Shown: positions 43,401 through 53,111, counted from the first letter of the stretch. The stretch: 57,277 nucleotides of DNA from Bacteroidota bacterium (GCA_029571985.1 JAKQVC010000036.1:1-57277); one strand, 5' to 3'. Notes: generated from the sequence alone by a model not told the origin. Program-made: numbers and translations.

Positions 43401-45298
43401 CATGTCAATCCACCATCTAGAGACTTAAAAACATTGTAACTAAAATATGCCGTAGGATCAGTCCAAGTAACAGAGGTTTCACATCCCGTCCATGTATTAT
43501 CACGATCAACTATGCAAGGTGTTCCTCCCACTAGTTCTGTATAGTAGCCTTGCGTTGCTATATATATCTTGTCTGGATCTTGTTCTGATAAACCAATAGC
43601 TAGAACATAATTAACAGTTCCATTTTGGTGGGTGTAATTTGCAAGCGAAGTCAATCCGACTGGTAGAGAAGTTGTAGGAGTCTCATAATCATGTTCGTAG
43701 ACTTTTAAAACATCATCACCAACATAAATTAATGAATTATCAAAGCTAGAAATTTCTATTGGCACTATAATGTTTCCACCTGCATCAACTATAGAAGATG
43801 ATTGCGCTGACACACCGGCATCGGCTGAGGCATGAAAGGAAGGGTTCAAATAATCATCATAAAACATATAGTTAGAATTTGTTGGGTCAATTTCGCAATC
43901 CGATCCGTCTCCTCCAACAGAAGTCCAATACCAAGCGTTTCCTCTAAAAACCATTGATGCATTGTCTTGAGTTCCCCCAATAATTCTGTTATCGGTTTCA
44001 GAGGAAGCAACGGAATGAAATTGAACTACACTAACGTCTTTGTTAATAAATGAGAAGGATGGTGAGGAAGTGGTGCTCTTATAAGCACCCCCATCAGTAC
44101 CTGCGAAAATTGTATATTGATTTGAACCACTATACTCTGGGACAAATAACGCCTTTATATCAGCATGAATTGATGAATAGTGAGTTAGGGTAATCGGCTC
44201 AGTAAGGGAATTTGCGTAATAAATCTTTTCAGAACTTCCTCCGAACCATATTTTATTGAAATTATATCCTACTTCAAAAGAGTGATTATAACGCCCTATA
44301 TAAATTGTCGATGACATAGACTTATTATTAATTGATGTAGCTAGTCCATCCGTACTTACGAATAATTCTTTTCCTCCTCCTGCCGATTCATTATTTGTTG
44401 CTACTGCAACCCAATTGTCATAAGTAGAACTTGAACCAACTGGAGCGGTTTCTATTAAAATAAATGACTTATCTGATGAAGCGTCAATATTTAATCCTGT
44501 TAATTTACTTGTAACATCAGTCCATGTGCTTCCAAAATCAGTTGACTTATACAAGCGATGACTTGATAAATAGACTGTATTTGCATCACCAGGACTCACT
44601 TCCATATCAAAAAAGAATTTATCAGAAATATTTGAGGAGGACACTTCTACCCAAGTTGCACCATAGTCTGTGCTGCGATACAATCTTCCCCAATTATTAG
44701 TATTAGATCCGTCACCAACTGGTTTCCTAACTGCAGCAAGCACTTTACTAGCATCATCTCTGTTGATTATTATTTTGGCAATTTGAACTGTATTTTCCTT
44801 GTCGGAAACTGAACCAGGAGCACCAGGATTCATTATTGATTGCCATGACAAAACCTGCGTCCAATTTGCGCCTCCATCTGTTGTTTTATAAATTCCTGAA
44901 CTAGTAGCTCTTCTGTCAGATTCGAAAGCATCCAAATAGTGAATTGCATAACCACTTCCTGTTCCAATCAAAATATCCTCTGAAGTAGTGCCACTATTTG
45001 GATCAACTGCAATCGCTGCAACTCCTATTCTTTCAAGCTCATCTGTATTTAAAAGTTCTGCAGAATTACCGGATTCATCGCGTTTCCATAATCCACCCGA
45101 CTCACCACCAAAGTATATTATATCATTATTGGCAGGATTTTCAGCGAATGAAATTATCCTTCCCTGATAGTCAGTTCCACCAGCGGTACTTCCAAATGGT
45201 CCTAATGGAATCCAACTACCAGTATATGTTTGAGCTTGTGATAAAGTATAAATCAAAGTAAAAAATATTACTATGCTGTGTTTTGGGAAATTTTTCAT
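40451..45298 (-). CDS. Giant 1615-residue type IX-sorted surface protein (Asp-box propeller, beta-helix, helical tail)
   Basis: The signal peptide ends at about residue 22 (TLSQAQ). To about residue 770 it carries Asp-box repeats: GIYKTTDGGANWTQV, RLYRSTDYGATWVEV, RLYKSTDFGSTWTDV, NVFKSLDGGLTWTDI and NIFKTTNGGTTWVED. These mark a VPS10/sialidase-like beta-propeller. About 780-1240 resembles a right-handed beta-helix (NVVIEANAVLTITGATITM, GGRLEINNATITN). After an acidic DPCDEEEEE patch near 1250 comes an Ala/Leu/Ser-rich helical stretch to about 1520. The type A sorting domain (KFKLYPNPASD...SGIYLIEV) starts near 1534. The mosaic suggests an adhesin or surface glycan binder; no catalytic site is evident. 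Confidence 0.88.
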   Translation of the reverse strand: MKNFPKHSIVIFFTLIYTLSQAQTYTGSWIPLGPFGSTAGGTDYQGRIISFAENPANNDIIYFGGESGGLWKRDESGNSAELLNTDELERIGVAAIAVDPNSGTTSEDILIGTGSGYAIHYLDAFESDRRATSSGIYKTTDGGANWTQVLSWQSIMNPGAPGSVSDKENTVQIAKIIINRDDASKVLAAVRKPVGDGSNTNNWGRLYRSTDYGATWVEVSSSNISDKFFFDMEVSPGDANTVYLSSHRLYKSTDFGSTWTDVTSKLTGLNIDASSDKSFILIETAPVGSSSTYDNWVAVATNNESAGGGKELFVSTDGLATSINNKSMSSTIYIGRYNHSFEVGYNFNKIWFGGSSEKIYYANSLTEPITLTHYSSIHADIKALFVPEYSGSNQYTIFAGTDGGAYKSTTSSPSFSFINKDVSVVQFHSVASSETDNRIIGGTQDNASMVFRGNAWYWTSVGGDGSDCEIDPTNSNYMFYDDYLNPSFHASADAGVSAQSSSIVDAGGNIIVPIEISSFDNSLIYVGDDVLKVYEHDYETPTTSLPVGLTSLANYTHQNGTVNYVLAIGLSEQDPDKIYIATQGYYTELVGGTPCIVDRDNTWTGCETSVTWTDPTAYFSYNVFKSLDGGLTWTDISPATDLPGVTSEISSIAVNPNDDDEVWITYTGFERTVTGATLKNKNIFKTTNGGTTWVEDFDGSSNLPKCYTNKVVYQPNTNNRIFIATDKGVFWKEDGLNWQPFSNGLPNCPITDLSIDECEGNIYASSFGRGMWKSDLPINTFDDIHITTNTTWNTNDDIISNVVIEANAVLTITGATITMAGGKKFIVERGGRLEINNATITNACEALWEGIEVWGYDDLAHPVLTDVLSGAYPASEDDHGVVFINGNSIIENSHNGVSTSKYNEVGWSNPDYHGGIIVALASTFRNNRRSAEFLSYGYENVSEFIGCNFVTDDALFEGAIPFAHVSMWDVTGVLFMDNVFENTLPLATKKGWKRGKGIYSEEAAYDVLRSCITPLEPCGCEEWVGNTFDGLYRGIEARSIGVSFIYPLTIDGNTFNDNERAVLISSIGNIEMVNNYFQVPDFIGTVCYGLYLEGSTNYHVENNSFTTAGTVTEDSDPNSGMFVANSGTSGEAIYRNHFADMEIGIRCQNTNDGLQIRCNDFSTEMSKYNIVVSSGSIPHQGSCIIQPAKNIFTHDCGISHADFRLASGVSGFNYHYESGEDPICYSSSINLIECQDEYDCESGISDPCDEEEEEAQLMIESGVYLQELIDADYAKIDGGNTSALLEDIQEGKVTLEQLNEIGPYLSDEVLQALIETSEKLTTSDLLNVLSSNAPLSEIVTESLETAGITNELVIAEISEALIMTEEGPVTIYSPMQELLIEINYLENEKSMLIQKAVNTYLISKDTESAIAVLSSESSDWAKQRLITLYFSIEDYESAAASLSNLNSDDPNIVEFSELMSVLLNIKIEGRSYSDLTTEEESSLRKLNSKESTNGITAGNILRFAYSEDYPEVIDTIIDEVEFRTVNINGLASKPKFKLYPNPASDIVYIELINVAANCDIEINVYDVTGRLVSNRKKGEGKSTTWLELTDLKSGIYLIEVICNKSLVGTESLVVE

Positions 45299-45326
45299 AA
45301 AAAGGATTTTTTAGGTATTAGTTAAA

Positions 45327-46238
45327 TTATTCTTTCAATGCTTTGAATGTGTATGAATTTGTAGAATTTTTTAATAATAAAATGTAAAAACCTGGTTCCA
45401 AAAATTTAGGTGTAGTTATTATATAACTGGGTGAAAGTTTAGTTGAATAGACCAATATGCCGTTTACATTATAAAATTGAACCTCACTTATAGAACTTAA
45501 TATGTTTTGATCACCATTTATAAAAATTAAGTCGTCTATTGGATTGGGATAAATAAATATTGATTCTAATCCAAGGTTTATTAACGATATAGGATCTTGT
45601 TCAATCAAAATTGTATCACAGTCATACCAATCTTCTAATTCGCTGTATAGTAAATTTCCAGATTCTTTGTAACAAATTAATTTTCTATAACTCGGTAATT
45701 CAAAAGCATCATGAGGCCCAAGCTGAATTCCATTGGTGCTTCCAATCCCCTCTATCCAAAATGTTGAATCTGGTGTGAAGTCATTTGTATAACTAATTTG
45801 TATTCGCTTCCGGTAATTACCATCAATAAACACAGAATCGATAGCTGATACACTTGCATCAGGATAATCTAAAAATTCAATTGAATGGGAAGCGGAAGCA
45901 CCAACCAATAAATTAAAATCATATAATAGAGTATCCTTACGGGTTACTCCATCATCATAAAGCGTGTAAACCTTCTTAGTAAAAGTATCATCTCTAAATA
46001 AGGAAAAAACTCCAGTACCGGATTTATACTTTATATAAATTTTACTATCAATTATACTATCTCCTCCAGCCTGAAATTTTTGAACATGATAGGTAGTATC
46101 GAATGGTTCAAAAGTTTCATTACCAAAAATTAATGACCACTCGGAATTTTCGTGAGGAAATGGATGATAAGTCGCCGACTGAGAATATGCAAATGAGGAA
46201 AGAAACAAAAAAAATACTATGTGGAAAATTGTTTTCAT
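45327..46238 (-). CDS. Secreted protein with type IX sorting domain, first gene of operon
   Basis: This 303-residue protein has a signal peptide (KTIFHIVFFLFLSSFAYSQ). The ~200-residue domain is rich in beta strands and aromatic residues (WSLIFGNETFEPFDTTYHVQKF...DGNYRKRIQISY) and has no family I recognise. A type A sorting domain (SIFIYPNPIDDLIFING...LEPGFYILLLKNSTNSYTFKAL) ends it. It is the first gene of the operon, 28 bp ahead of the 1615-residue gene, with tandem -7 boxes upstream. Codon use is A+T-rich, as in its two operon partners and unlike the surrounding genes. Confidence 0.85.
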   Translation of the reverse strand: MKTIFHIVFFLFLSSFAYSQSATYHPFPHENSEWSLIFGNETFEPFDTTYHVQKFQAGGDSIIDSKIYIKYKSGTGVFSLFRDDTFTKKVYTLYDDGVTRKDTLLYDFNLLVGASASHSIEFLDYPDASVSAIDSVFIDGNYRKRIQISYTNDFTPDSTFWIEGIGSTNGIQLGPHDAFELPSYRKLICYKESGNLLYSELEDWYDCDTILIEQDPISLINLGLESIFIYPNPIDDLIFINGDQNILSSISEVQFYNVNGILVYSTKLSPSYIITTPKFLEPGFYILLLKNSTNSYTFKALKE

Positions 46239-46253
46239 AGTTCAGCTTATTTC

Positions 46254-46279
46254 CAAATATAGCAATTTTTACAAATATA
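46254..46279 (-). promoter_or_regulatory. Tandem -7 boxes of the type IX cargo operon
   Basis: CAAATATA occurs at 46254-46261 and again at 46272-46279, i.e. TATATTTG twice on the minus strand, 18 bp apart. The proximal one would start transcription about 10 nt before the ATG at 46238. The distal one could be a second promoter. Neither has a clear -33 TTG. Confidence 0.5.
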
Positions 46280-46442
46280 CTAATTATTGCCTGCTAGGAT
46301 TGGGAACTTTTTTACACAAATATTGCAGATTATTGTGACATGGCAGAAGTCGAAAATAATGGCCTAGAGTGCCCAAATCTAAGCCTTTGAGGTTTAGACT
46401 GCCAATTACGCGCAAATAGACACCATTTGTACGGATTAGCAA

Positions 46443-46566
46443 GTATGGAAACCCATACCTGTATACTGATCACAGAATCTAAACCACTAACCGCTTAACC
46501 CGCTTATATTCGAATATACTCGCTTAAACATTAACCTGAATATGGCAGACATGCTAATTTTGTCTG
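46443..46566. promoter_or_regulatory. Palindrome-rich region upstream of recQ
   Basis: Seen: hairpin GTATGG/CCATAC (46443-46458); perfect palindrome TATATTCGAATATA (46505-46518) flanked by CGCTTAA/CGCTTAT copies at about 46493, 46501 and 46521; hairpin CAGACA/TGTCTG (46546-46566), 14 bp before the recQ start. Such spacing suits an operator region but no known regulator site was recognised. Confidence 0.4.
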
Positions 46567-46579
46567 AAATTATCCCTTA

Positions 46580-48733
46580 ATGCCAAATACTATTCTTAAA
46601 CGCTATTTCGGTTATGATACCTTCCGCGATCAACAGGAAGAAATCATTCACCACGTTTGCCAGGGTAATCATACCCTCGTGGTGATGCCTACCGGTGGCG
46701 GGAAATCACTCTGTTATCAGCTGCCGGCACTTATGCTCGAAGGCCTCACCATCGTTGTGTCGCCACTCATTGCCCTGATGAAAGATCAGGTGGATGCACT
46801 CGTTAATATGGGTATACGCGCCGTGGCACTCAACAGCTCCCTTTCTGCCGAAGAACAACGCGCTACCATGAACAGTATCGCAGCCGGTGAAATCACCTTG
46901 TTATATATTGCCCCGGAAAGACTCATGAGCGATCAGGGGCGACTGCTTGAAACCCTCAGCAATTATAAAATCGCACTCATTGCTATTGATGAAGCGCATT
47001 GTGTGAGTATGTGGGGTCACGATTTCAGACCGGAATATTTGCAGTTAGGCAAAATCAGAGCCTTATTACCACAAGTACCGGTTATCGCACTTACTGCCAG
47101 TGCGGATGACATGACGCGGAAAGATATTGTGCAGAAACTCGGCATACCGGAGGCACGTGTGTTTATGTCGAGCTTTAATCGCAGTAATATTCATTATTAT
47201 ATCGAACAAAAACGCGACGCCTATTCTGCCATCGTTAATTATATTGCAGAACACCCGCAACAATCAGGTATTATTTATACACTCAGCAGAGCTAATGCCG
47301 AAATGCTGGCGCAGCGACTGCAAGACGACGGTTTCGATGCTGCTTATTATCATGCCGGCATGGATGCAAACGCACGCAATACGGTGCAGGAAGCTTTTAA
47401 AAAAGATACCATTCGCATCATGGTAGCCACCATCGCCTTTGGTATGGGTATCGATAAACCGGATGTGCGATTTGTACTGCATTACAATATTCCCAAAAAC
47501 ATAGAATCCTATTACCAGGAAACCGGTAGGGCCGGTCGCGACGGACTGAAAAGCGATGCCATTCTCTATTATTCATATGGAGATGTGATTACCATGCGCC
47601 GCTTTACTGAAGTTGAAAATAATCCGGAACGCAGTGAAATTATGTTGCAGAAACTGGCACAAATGGACCGCTTCTGCAATGCCAATATCTGCCGGCGAAA
47701 AATGCTGCTCGAATATTTCGGCGAAACCTACACAGTCGAAAATTGTGGCAGCTGCGATTTCTGTTTAAGTAAACGCATTTCCTTCGAAGGCACCATTATC
47801 GCCCAAAAAGCCCTGAGTGCCGTAGTGCGCACTGAAGAACGATTCGGCATCGGCTATCTCATTGATTTTCTGAGGGGAAGTCGCAGTGAAAAAATCTGGA
47901 AACAACACAAACAATTTAAAACCTACGGCATAGGTGCAGATATTTCTAAAGAAAAATGGCAGCAATATTTTCAGGAATTGCTCGATCAGAAATTATTGCG
48001 ACGTGAAAATGCAGGCACTTATCCGCGCATCACCATTACCGAAAAAGGAAAACGTGTATTAGCCGGCGCTGAAGAAGTATTATTTACTCTCACCGAAGAG
48101 CGTGTGGCTGTTGATGAAAAGAAACTGCTCGAATACGACAATCAATTATTTGAATTATTACGCAGCCTCCGCACGCGCATTGCGTATCGCGAAGCAATTC
48201 CGCCTTATATGGTGGTGGGAGATGTTAGTTTGCAGGAACTCGCCGGATATCTGCCTTTACACAAAACAGATTTAATCCATATCAATGGCTTTGGCGAAAT
48301 GAAAATTGCCCGCTATGGCGAACAGTTTCTGGATGTAATTCGCAAATACGCAAAAGAGCATCAATTGGTATCGCAAATATCAAAAAAGAAATCGGCTAAA
48401 CCGGCTGTTAAAGCCAGACCAAAAGCACCTGAAGGACTGAACGCCTCCGAACGCATGACACTCGACATGTTTCTGGGCGGCAAATCAGTTGGCGAAATTG
48501 CCGCCATCCGGGAATTACATTACAACACCATCGAATCTCACCTGATTAGTGCCATCGCCGCAAAGGAAATGTCTATTGAAAAATTATTGCCAAAGGATAA
48601 AATCAAACGCATTCGCGAAGTAGTGTTGCAACATACAGATGCAAGACTCGCCGAATTAAAATCGAAACTCGAGGATGATATTTCCTACAATGAAATTAAA
48701 GCCGTTTTAACCGATGTGCAATCGCACGGATAA
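46580..48733 (+). CDS. recQ: ATP-dependent DNA helicase RecQ
   Basis: This 717-residue 3'-5' helicase has motif 0 FGYDTFRDQQEEII, Walker A VVMPTGGGKSLCYQLP and IAIDEAHCVSMWGHDFRPEY (DEAH and the aromatic-rich loop). ESYYQETGRAGRDG is motif VI and the zinc site is CRRKMLLEYFGE...CGSCDFC. RQC and HRDC domains follow (LFELLRSLRTRIAYREAIPPYMVV). The end holds a HTH_40-type domain (LNASERMTLDMFLGGKSVGEIA). It acts in recombination and fork repair. It is convergent with mutB, with only 5 bp between stops. Confidence 0.97.
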   Translation: MPNTILKRYFGYDTFRDQQEEIIHHVCQGNHTLVVMPTGGGKSLCYQLPALMLEGLTIVVSPLIALMKDQVDALVNMGIRAVALNSSLSAEEQRATMNSIAAGEITLLYIAPERLMSDQGRLLETLSNYKIALIAIDEAHCVSMWGHDFRPEYLQLGKIRALLPQVPVIALTASADDMTRKDIVQKLGIPEARVFMSSFNRSNIHYYIEQKRDAYSAIVNYIAEHPQQSGIIYTLSRANAEMLAQRLQDDGFDAAYYHAGMDANARNTVQEAFKKDTIRIMVATIAFGMGIDKPDVRFVLHYNIPKNIESYYQETGRAGRDGLKSDAILYYSYGDVITMRRFTEVENNPERSEIMLQKLAQMDRFCNANICRRKMLLEYFGETYTVENCGSCDFCLSKRISFEGTIIAQKALSAVVRTEERFGIGYLIDFLRGSRSEKIWKQHKQFKTYGIGADISKEKWQQYFQELLDQKLLRRENAGTYPRITITEKGKRVLAGAEEVLFTLTEERVAVDEKKLLEYDNQLFELLRSLRTRIAYREAIPPYMVVGDVSLQELAGYLPLHKTDLIHINGFGEMKIARYGEQFLDVIRKYAKEHQLVSQISKKKSAKPAVKARPKAPEGLNASERMTLDMFLGGKSVGEIAAIRELHYNTIESHLISAIAAKEMSIEKLLPKDKIKRIREVVLQHTDARLAELKSKLEDDISYNEIKAVLTDVQSHG

Positions 48734-48738
48734 AATCG

Positions 48739-50820
48739 CTATACAATTTGTATAAGCTGCTTTAACAAGTCGATGGCTGCATCAGCAATAACAGTTCCAG
48801 GACCAAATATGCCTGACACACCGGCTTCCTGCAGGAAGTCGTAATCCTGTTGTGGAATTACACCACCCACAACCACCAGCATATCTGACCTGCCCTGTTC
48901 GCGCAATAAAGAAATCACTTTTGGCACCAGCGTTTTATGACCTGCCGCTAAGGATGAAATACCAATAATATGTACATCATTTTCAATAGCCTGCTTTACA
49001 GCTTCTTCCGGTGTTAAAAATAAAGGCGATATATCTACATCAAACCCCATATCAGCAAATGCAGTGGCAATTACTTTTGCGCCGCGGTCATGACCATCCT
49101 GCCCTAATTTCGCAATTAAAATACGTGGTCGTCTGCCGGCTTTCATCGCCACCTGATCACTCAAAGCGCGTGCTTCCTGAAAATTGTCGTTGTCCATAAC
49201 TTCTTTTTGATAAACCCCTGAAATGGAACGCGTTTCTGCAACAAAACGACCAAAGGCCACTTCCATCGCATCGCTGATTTCTCCTAAGGTTGCGCGCAAC
49301 CTCGCTGCCTCAACAGCCAATGCCAGTAAATTACCGGTTCCGTTTTGCGCACTTGCCGTAATATTGGATAAAGCCTGTGTAACAGCCGCTGCATTTCGGC
49401 CTGCGCGCACTTGTTGCAATCGGTCAATTTGCGCCTGACGCACGGCACTGTTATCTACTTCTAAAATCTCAAAGGATGCGGTGTCCTGCGTTACAAATGC
49501 ATTCAATCCAACAATTACATCTGCACCATTATCAATACGTCCCTGTTTTTTCGCGGCCGCTTCTTCGATACGCATTTTTGGAATACCTGATTCAATGGCT
49601 TTTTGCATACCGCCCAGCGACTCAACCTCTGCAATTAATGCGCGGGCATCCTGAATTAATTGTGCCGTGCGCGCCTCTACAATATAACTGCCTCCCCAGG
49701 GATCAACCGTATCACAAATACCGGTTTCTTTTTGCAGATAGAGTTGTGTGTTCCGTGCAATACGCGCCGAAAAATCGGTAGGTAAGGCAATGGCCTCATC
49801 AAAACTATTGGTATGTAAACTTTGCGTACCACCTAATGCTGCAGCCAAAGCTTCTATACAGGTGCGTGCCACATTATTAAAGGGTTGTTGTTCGGTTAAA
49901 CTCCATCCACTCGTTTGACAATGCGTGCGCAACATACCCGACTTCGGATTTTTTGGTGAAAATTGCTGCATCAATTCATACCATAATACACGCGCTGCAC
50001 GCAACTTGGCAATTTCCGTAAAATGATCCATGCCGATACCGAAGAAAAAAGATAATCTCGGCGCAAAATCATCCACATGCATACCGGCTGCAATGCCCGT
50101 GCGCACATATTCAATACCATCAGCTAATGTATATGCTAATTCAATTTCAGGCGTTGCACCTGCTTCCTGCATATGATAGCCCGAAATAGAAATAGAATTG
50201 AATTTGGGCATTTCCTTTGCACAATACTGAAAAATATCTGCCACAATACGCATACTGCCCGCAGGCGGATAGATGTATGTATTGCGCACCATAAATTCTT
50301 TCAGAATATCATTCTGAATAGTACCCGATAATTGTTTTGGCAGAACACCCTGCTCTTCCGCAGCAACAATATAAAATGCCATAATCGGAATAACGGCACC
50401 ATTCATCGTCATACTCACACTCATTTGATCAAGCGGAATCTGATCAAATAATATTTTCATATCCTCCACGGTATCAATCGCAACACCGGCCATACCCACA
50501 TCACCAAATACACGCGGATTATCCGAATCATACCCGCGATGTGTAGCTAAATCAAATGCCACACTCAAACCTTTTTGTCCCGCCGCTAAATTCTTCCGGT
50601 AAAATGCATTCGATGCCTCAGCAGTAGAAAATCCGGCGTACTGCCTGATGGTCCAGGGCTGCATCACATACATCGTCGAATAAGGTCCGCGCAAAAAAGG
50701 TGCAAATCCCGGCATACTTTCAGCTATAGGCGTATAGGCTGCATCAGGTTCCGGATGAAATCCCGTTATCGGAAAGTGTTGATATACATGTTTCGAAAAA
50801 TCTCTCTTTGCCATACTCAC
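48739..50820 (-). CDS. mutB: Methylmalonyl-CoA mutase large subunit
   Basis: This 693-residue catalytic subunit interconverts methylmalonyl-CoA and succinyl-CoA using adenosylcobalamin. The N-terminal TIM barrel includes [28 protein letters not shown]. The C-terminal B12 domain has the base-off motif [15 protein letters not shown] with the cobalt-binding His, then [12 protein letters not shown] and [12 protein letters not shown]. The start may be GTG at 50820 (GTGA overlap with mutA) or ATG at 50814. It works with mutA in propionate metabolism, feeding or draining the TCA cycle. Confidence 0.97.
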   Translation of the reverse strand: MSMAKRDFSKHVYQHFPITGFHPEPDAAYTPIAESMPGFAPFLRGPYSTMYVMQPWTIRQYAGFSTAEASNAFYRKNLAAGQKGLSVAFDLATHRGYDSDNPRVFGDVGMAGVAIDTVEDMKILFDQIPLDQMSVSMTMNGAVIPIMAFYIVAAEEQGVLPKQLSGTIQNDILKEFMVRNTYIYPPAGSMRIVADIFQYCAKEMPKFNSISISGYHMQEAGATPEIELAYTLADGIEYVRTGIAAGMHVDDFAPRLSFFFGIGMDHFTEIAKLRAARVLWYELMQQFSPKNPKSGMLRTHCQTSGWSLTEQQPFNNVARTCIEALAAALGGTQSLHTNSFDEAIALPTDFSARIARNTQLYLQKETGICDTVDPWGGSYIVEARTAQLIQDARALIAEVESLGGMQKAIESGIPKMRIEEAAAKKQGRIDNGADVIVGLNAFVTQDTASFEILEVDNSAVRQAQIDRLQQVRAGRNAAAVTQALSNITASAQNGTGNLLALAVEAARLRATLGEISDAMEVAFGRFVAETRSISGVYQKEVMDNDNFQEARALSDQVAMKAGRRPRILIAKLGQDGHDRGAKVIATAFADMGFDVDISPLFLTPEEAVKQAIENDVHIIGISSLAAGHKTLVPKVISLLREQGRSDMLVVVGGVIPQQDYDFLQEAGVSGIFGPGTVIADAAIDLLKQLIQIV

Positions 50821-52031
50821 GATTTTTGGGATTCAATAAATGCAGTCCACGCCTGTTCACCCATTTCGCGGGTGAGTGATTCGATATAATAACTGCCATT
50901 AGCTGCGTCGCGGTTTTTATCTAAATAACTTTCATACCGCAATAAATTATGCACGTTGGCGGCAAGTCGCAAACCGTGTTCATCCATCGGTAATTCCGTA
51001 TCATAAACCGGTAAACTGATTGCATCAGCGCCACCTAAAATAGCACTCATAGCAGCTGTTGTTGTTCTCAATAAATTGGTATGTTTATCCTCAGTGGTAA
51101 AACTATTGGTTGAAATGGCACCGTGGATATATGGGTTCGGAATAAAATCAATGTCCGGTACGTACACCTGAACAATATTTTGCCACAAAATTTTAAATGC
51201 ACGCAACTTCGCGATTTCAAAAAAATAATTCGTTCCAATACCAAATCGGAAAGTAATTAATTGAATGAGTTCATGCAAAGGCACATTGCGCGATTCCATG
51301 GCATCCAGATAAGCAGCAGTGCGCTGCAAACAAACCACCAATTGCTGCACGCATGTTCCCTGCGCCTCCGCAATATCCTGCACATCCACTTTAATTAACC
51401 TGCAATCCTGCAAATACCCACTGAATCGCAAACAAGCCTGTGCCAGTTCATGCATTTGTTTACCGGCATCTTCAGGTTTGCCGTGTTGTGCCCAATGCTT
51501 CAGCGGATCAAATTCGATCGCCTGCACCAATCTGTCGCGCTCACCTAAAAAACCGATACGTTCGCGCCAATGATCCACCATCACCTCATCCAGATTTCCG
51601 GTGATATCAAAATAAAAATTTACCGGAGCAGATAATTTTCTGATTTCATTAATAATATGATCCCAATCCGCATCCTGTGCCACACGAATCCGCATATCGG
51701 CAATACCGCGATTACGCGTCATAGCCACCAGCATATTCAAATCAGTTTCGGCGCTGAGGGTAAATTCTTCTACCATACTCCAGGCCAAATGCTGACCGCC
51801 GGCATCGGATATCGCCTCCAGTATGTCCGGATCCACATCCTCTAAAAATTCGGTATTCGGGTCATCGGCAAATTCAGGCAGTGCCTCAACCGTGTATAAA
51901 GGCTCTACAGCTATGCCTTCGCGTTCATGAATCAACTTGTCGGCAAAATCAGCTCCCTTCAGGTCTTTGTTCACCTGTTCCAGCCAATCAGCCTTACTGA
52001 TTTCAGGCAAATGGTTCAAAGAATCATTCAT
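50817..52031 (-). CDS. mutA: Methylmalonyl-CoA mutase small subunit
   Basis: This 404-residue protein is homologous to the barrel of mutB but lacks the cobalamin-binding domain, as usual for the structural subunit. Recognisable parts are [46 protein letters not shown] and [35 protein letters not shown]. It overlaps mutB and is transcribed first. TACCTTTG at 52043-52036, 4 nt before the ATG, is its likely -7 box. It diverges from the enoyl-CoA hydratase gene; start codons are 62 bp apart. Confidence 0.95.
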   Translation of the reverse strand: MNDSLNHLPEISKADWLEQVNKDLKGADFADKLIHEREGIAVEPLYTVEALPEFADDPNTEFLEDVDPDILEAISDAGGQHLAWSMVEEFTLSAETDLNMLVAMTRNRGIADMRIRVAQDADWDHIINEIRKLSAPVNFYFDITGNLDEVMVDHWRERIGFLGERDRLVQAIEFDPLKHWAQHGKPEDAGKQMHELAQACLRFSGYLQDCRLIKVDVQDIAEAQGTCVQQLVVCLQRTAAYLDAMESRNVPLHELIQLITFRFGIGTNYFFEIAKLRAFKILWQNIVQVYVPDIDFIPNPYIHGAISTNSFTTEDKHTNLLRTTTAAMSAILGGADAISLPVYDTELPMDEHGLRLAANVHNLLRYESYLDKNRDAANGSYYIESLTREMGEQAWTAFIESQKS

Positions 52032-52035
52032 GGTT

Positions 52036-52043
52036 CAAAGGTA
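52036..52043 (-). promoter_or_regulatory. mutA -7 box four bases before the start codon
   Basis: On the minus strand TACCTTTG is a perfect TAnnTTTG, followed by AACC and ATG. A leaderless or near-leaderless mRNA is predicted. No -33 TTG at normal spacing was seen. Confidence 0.55.
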
Positions 52044-52068
52044 TGAAATGCGCTTGGTGGGAAGGCCG

Positions 52069-52076
52069 TATATTTG
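52069..52076 (+). promoter_or_regulatory. -7 box of the enoyl-CoA hydratase gene
   Basis: TATATTTG is a perfect TAnnTTTG element 16 nt before the ATG at 52093, giving a short leader of about 12 nt. It lies back to back with the mutA box, so the two divergent promoters are packed into about 60 bp. Confidence 0.55.
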
Positions 52077-52092
52077 CGGAAAATTCTGTGTA

Positions 52093-52881
52093 ATGCTACT
52101 GGAAAACCTGCTAACGGAGATTAAAGACAATATCCTCTACATCACCATCAACCGCCCCAAAAACCTGAATGCCCTCAACATCAAAACCATTGTTGAACTC
52201 GACGAGGTATTTGAGGAATACATGTATAACGACGATGTAAAAGGTGTGATCATCACCGGTTCGGGCGAAAAATCGTTCGTTGCCGGTGCCGATATCAGCG
52301 AGTTTGCCGATTTTACACCTGAACAAGGCCGCACCATGAGCGAAAACGGTCACGACACTTTCGATAAAATTGAAAACTATAATAAACCTGTAATTGCAGC
52401 TATCAACGGCTATGCACTGGGCGGTGGCTGCGAATTGGCCATGGCCTGTCATGTGCGTGTGGCCAGCGAAAACGCCATCTTCGGCCAACCGGAAGTAAAC
52501 CTCGGCATCATTCCGGGCTACGGCGGCACCCAACGCCTCATCGAATTAATCGGCAAAGGAAAGGCCATCGAATTACTGATGACCGGCGACAGTATCAATG
52601 CCGCACTGGCCAAAGAATTGGGGCTGGTCAATTATGTGGTTCCGCAAACCGAATTAATGGGTAAATGCGAGGAATTACTCAAAAAAATTATCACAAAAGG
52701 CCCTGTTGCCGTAAACAAAGTTATCCAGTGTGTAAACGCCCATTTCCGCAGCGGCGGTTATGTGGGCGACAGCTATCAGACCGAGATTACACAGTTCGGT
52801 CAGTGCATGGAAACAGAAGATTTTACCGAAGGCACCAGCGCATTCCTCAACAAAAGGAAGCCGGAGTTTAAGGGGAAATAA
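52093..52881 (+). CDS. Enoyl-CoA hydratase/isomerase
   Basis: The ATG at 52093 (LLENLLTEIKDNILYITINRPK) gives 262 residues; the longer ORF start at 51937 lies within mutA and was rejected. Crotonase motifs are intact: the oxyanion-hole segment FVAGADISEF, and GGGCELAMACHVRVAS with the first catalytic Glu. The second Glu is in FGQPEVNLGIIPGYGGTQRL. With both Glu present, a hydratase acting in beta-oxidation or butyrate-type pathways is most likely. It is divergent from mutA-mutB, another acyl-CoA pathway. Confidence 0.94.
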   Translation: MLLENLLTEIKDNILYITINRPKNLNALNIKTIVELDEVFEEYMYNDDVKGVIITGSGEKSFVAGADISEFADFTPEQGRTMSENGHDTFDKIENYNKPVIAAINGYALGGGCELAMACHVRVASENAIFGQPEVNLGIIPGYGGTQRLIELIGKGKAIELLMTGDSINAALAKELGLVNYVVPQTELMGKCEELLKKIITKGPVAVNKVIQCVNAHFRSGGYVGDSYQTEITQFGQCMETEDFTEGTSAFLNKRKPEFKGK

Positions 52882-53103
52882 TGGCCGTGTTCACCGTTAT
52901 CACAGGGCTGTAAGGTTCCTGTACGCCGGGTCTCCTTTCAGGGCTGACTCTGCTTCTATCCAGCAGTATCCCATCACCAACAGGCGCACAGGTGCATCAA
53001 AATGCTCGTCCCGAACATCCGTTTACGGCGCCATCAGCTATTTTTCGAACAAAATTTCAGCTTCGTATTTCCTTGTATGTCAGTTGTATAGAAAAATATT
53101 CGC

Positions 53104-53111
53104 TATTTTTC
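53104..53111 (+). promoter_or_regulatory. Box four bases before the 53116 gene
   Basis: TATTTTTC (one mismatch to TAnnTTTG), with TTG at 53084-53086 and a 17-bp gap, forms a plausible promoter ending 4 nt before the ATG. This again predicts a very short or absent leader. Confidence 0.5.

Noticed and set aside
51937-52092. 52-residue extension of the enoyl-CoA hydratase
   Set aside because: It lies inside mutA and across the promoter region; crotonase similarity begins at 52093.
52032-52092. Cobalamin riboswitch ahead of mutA
   Set aside because: The gap is too short and the mutA -7 box lies 4 nt from the ATG; no B12-box sequence is visible.
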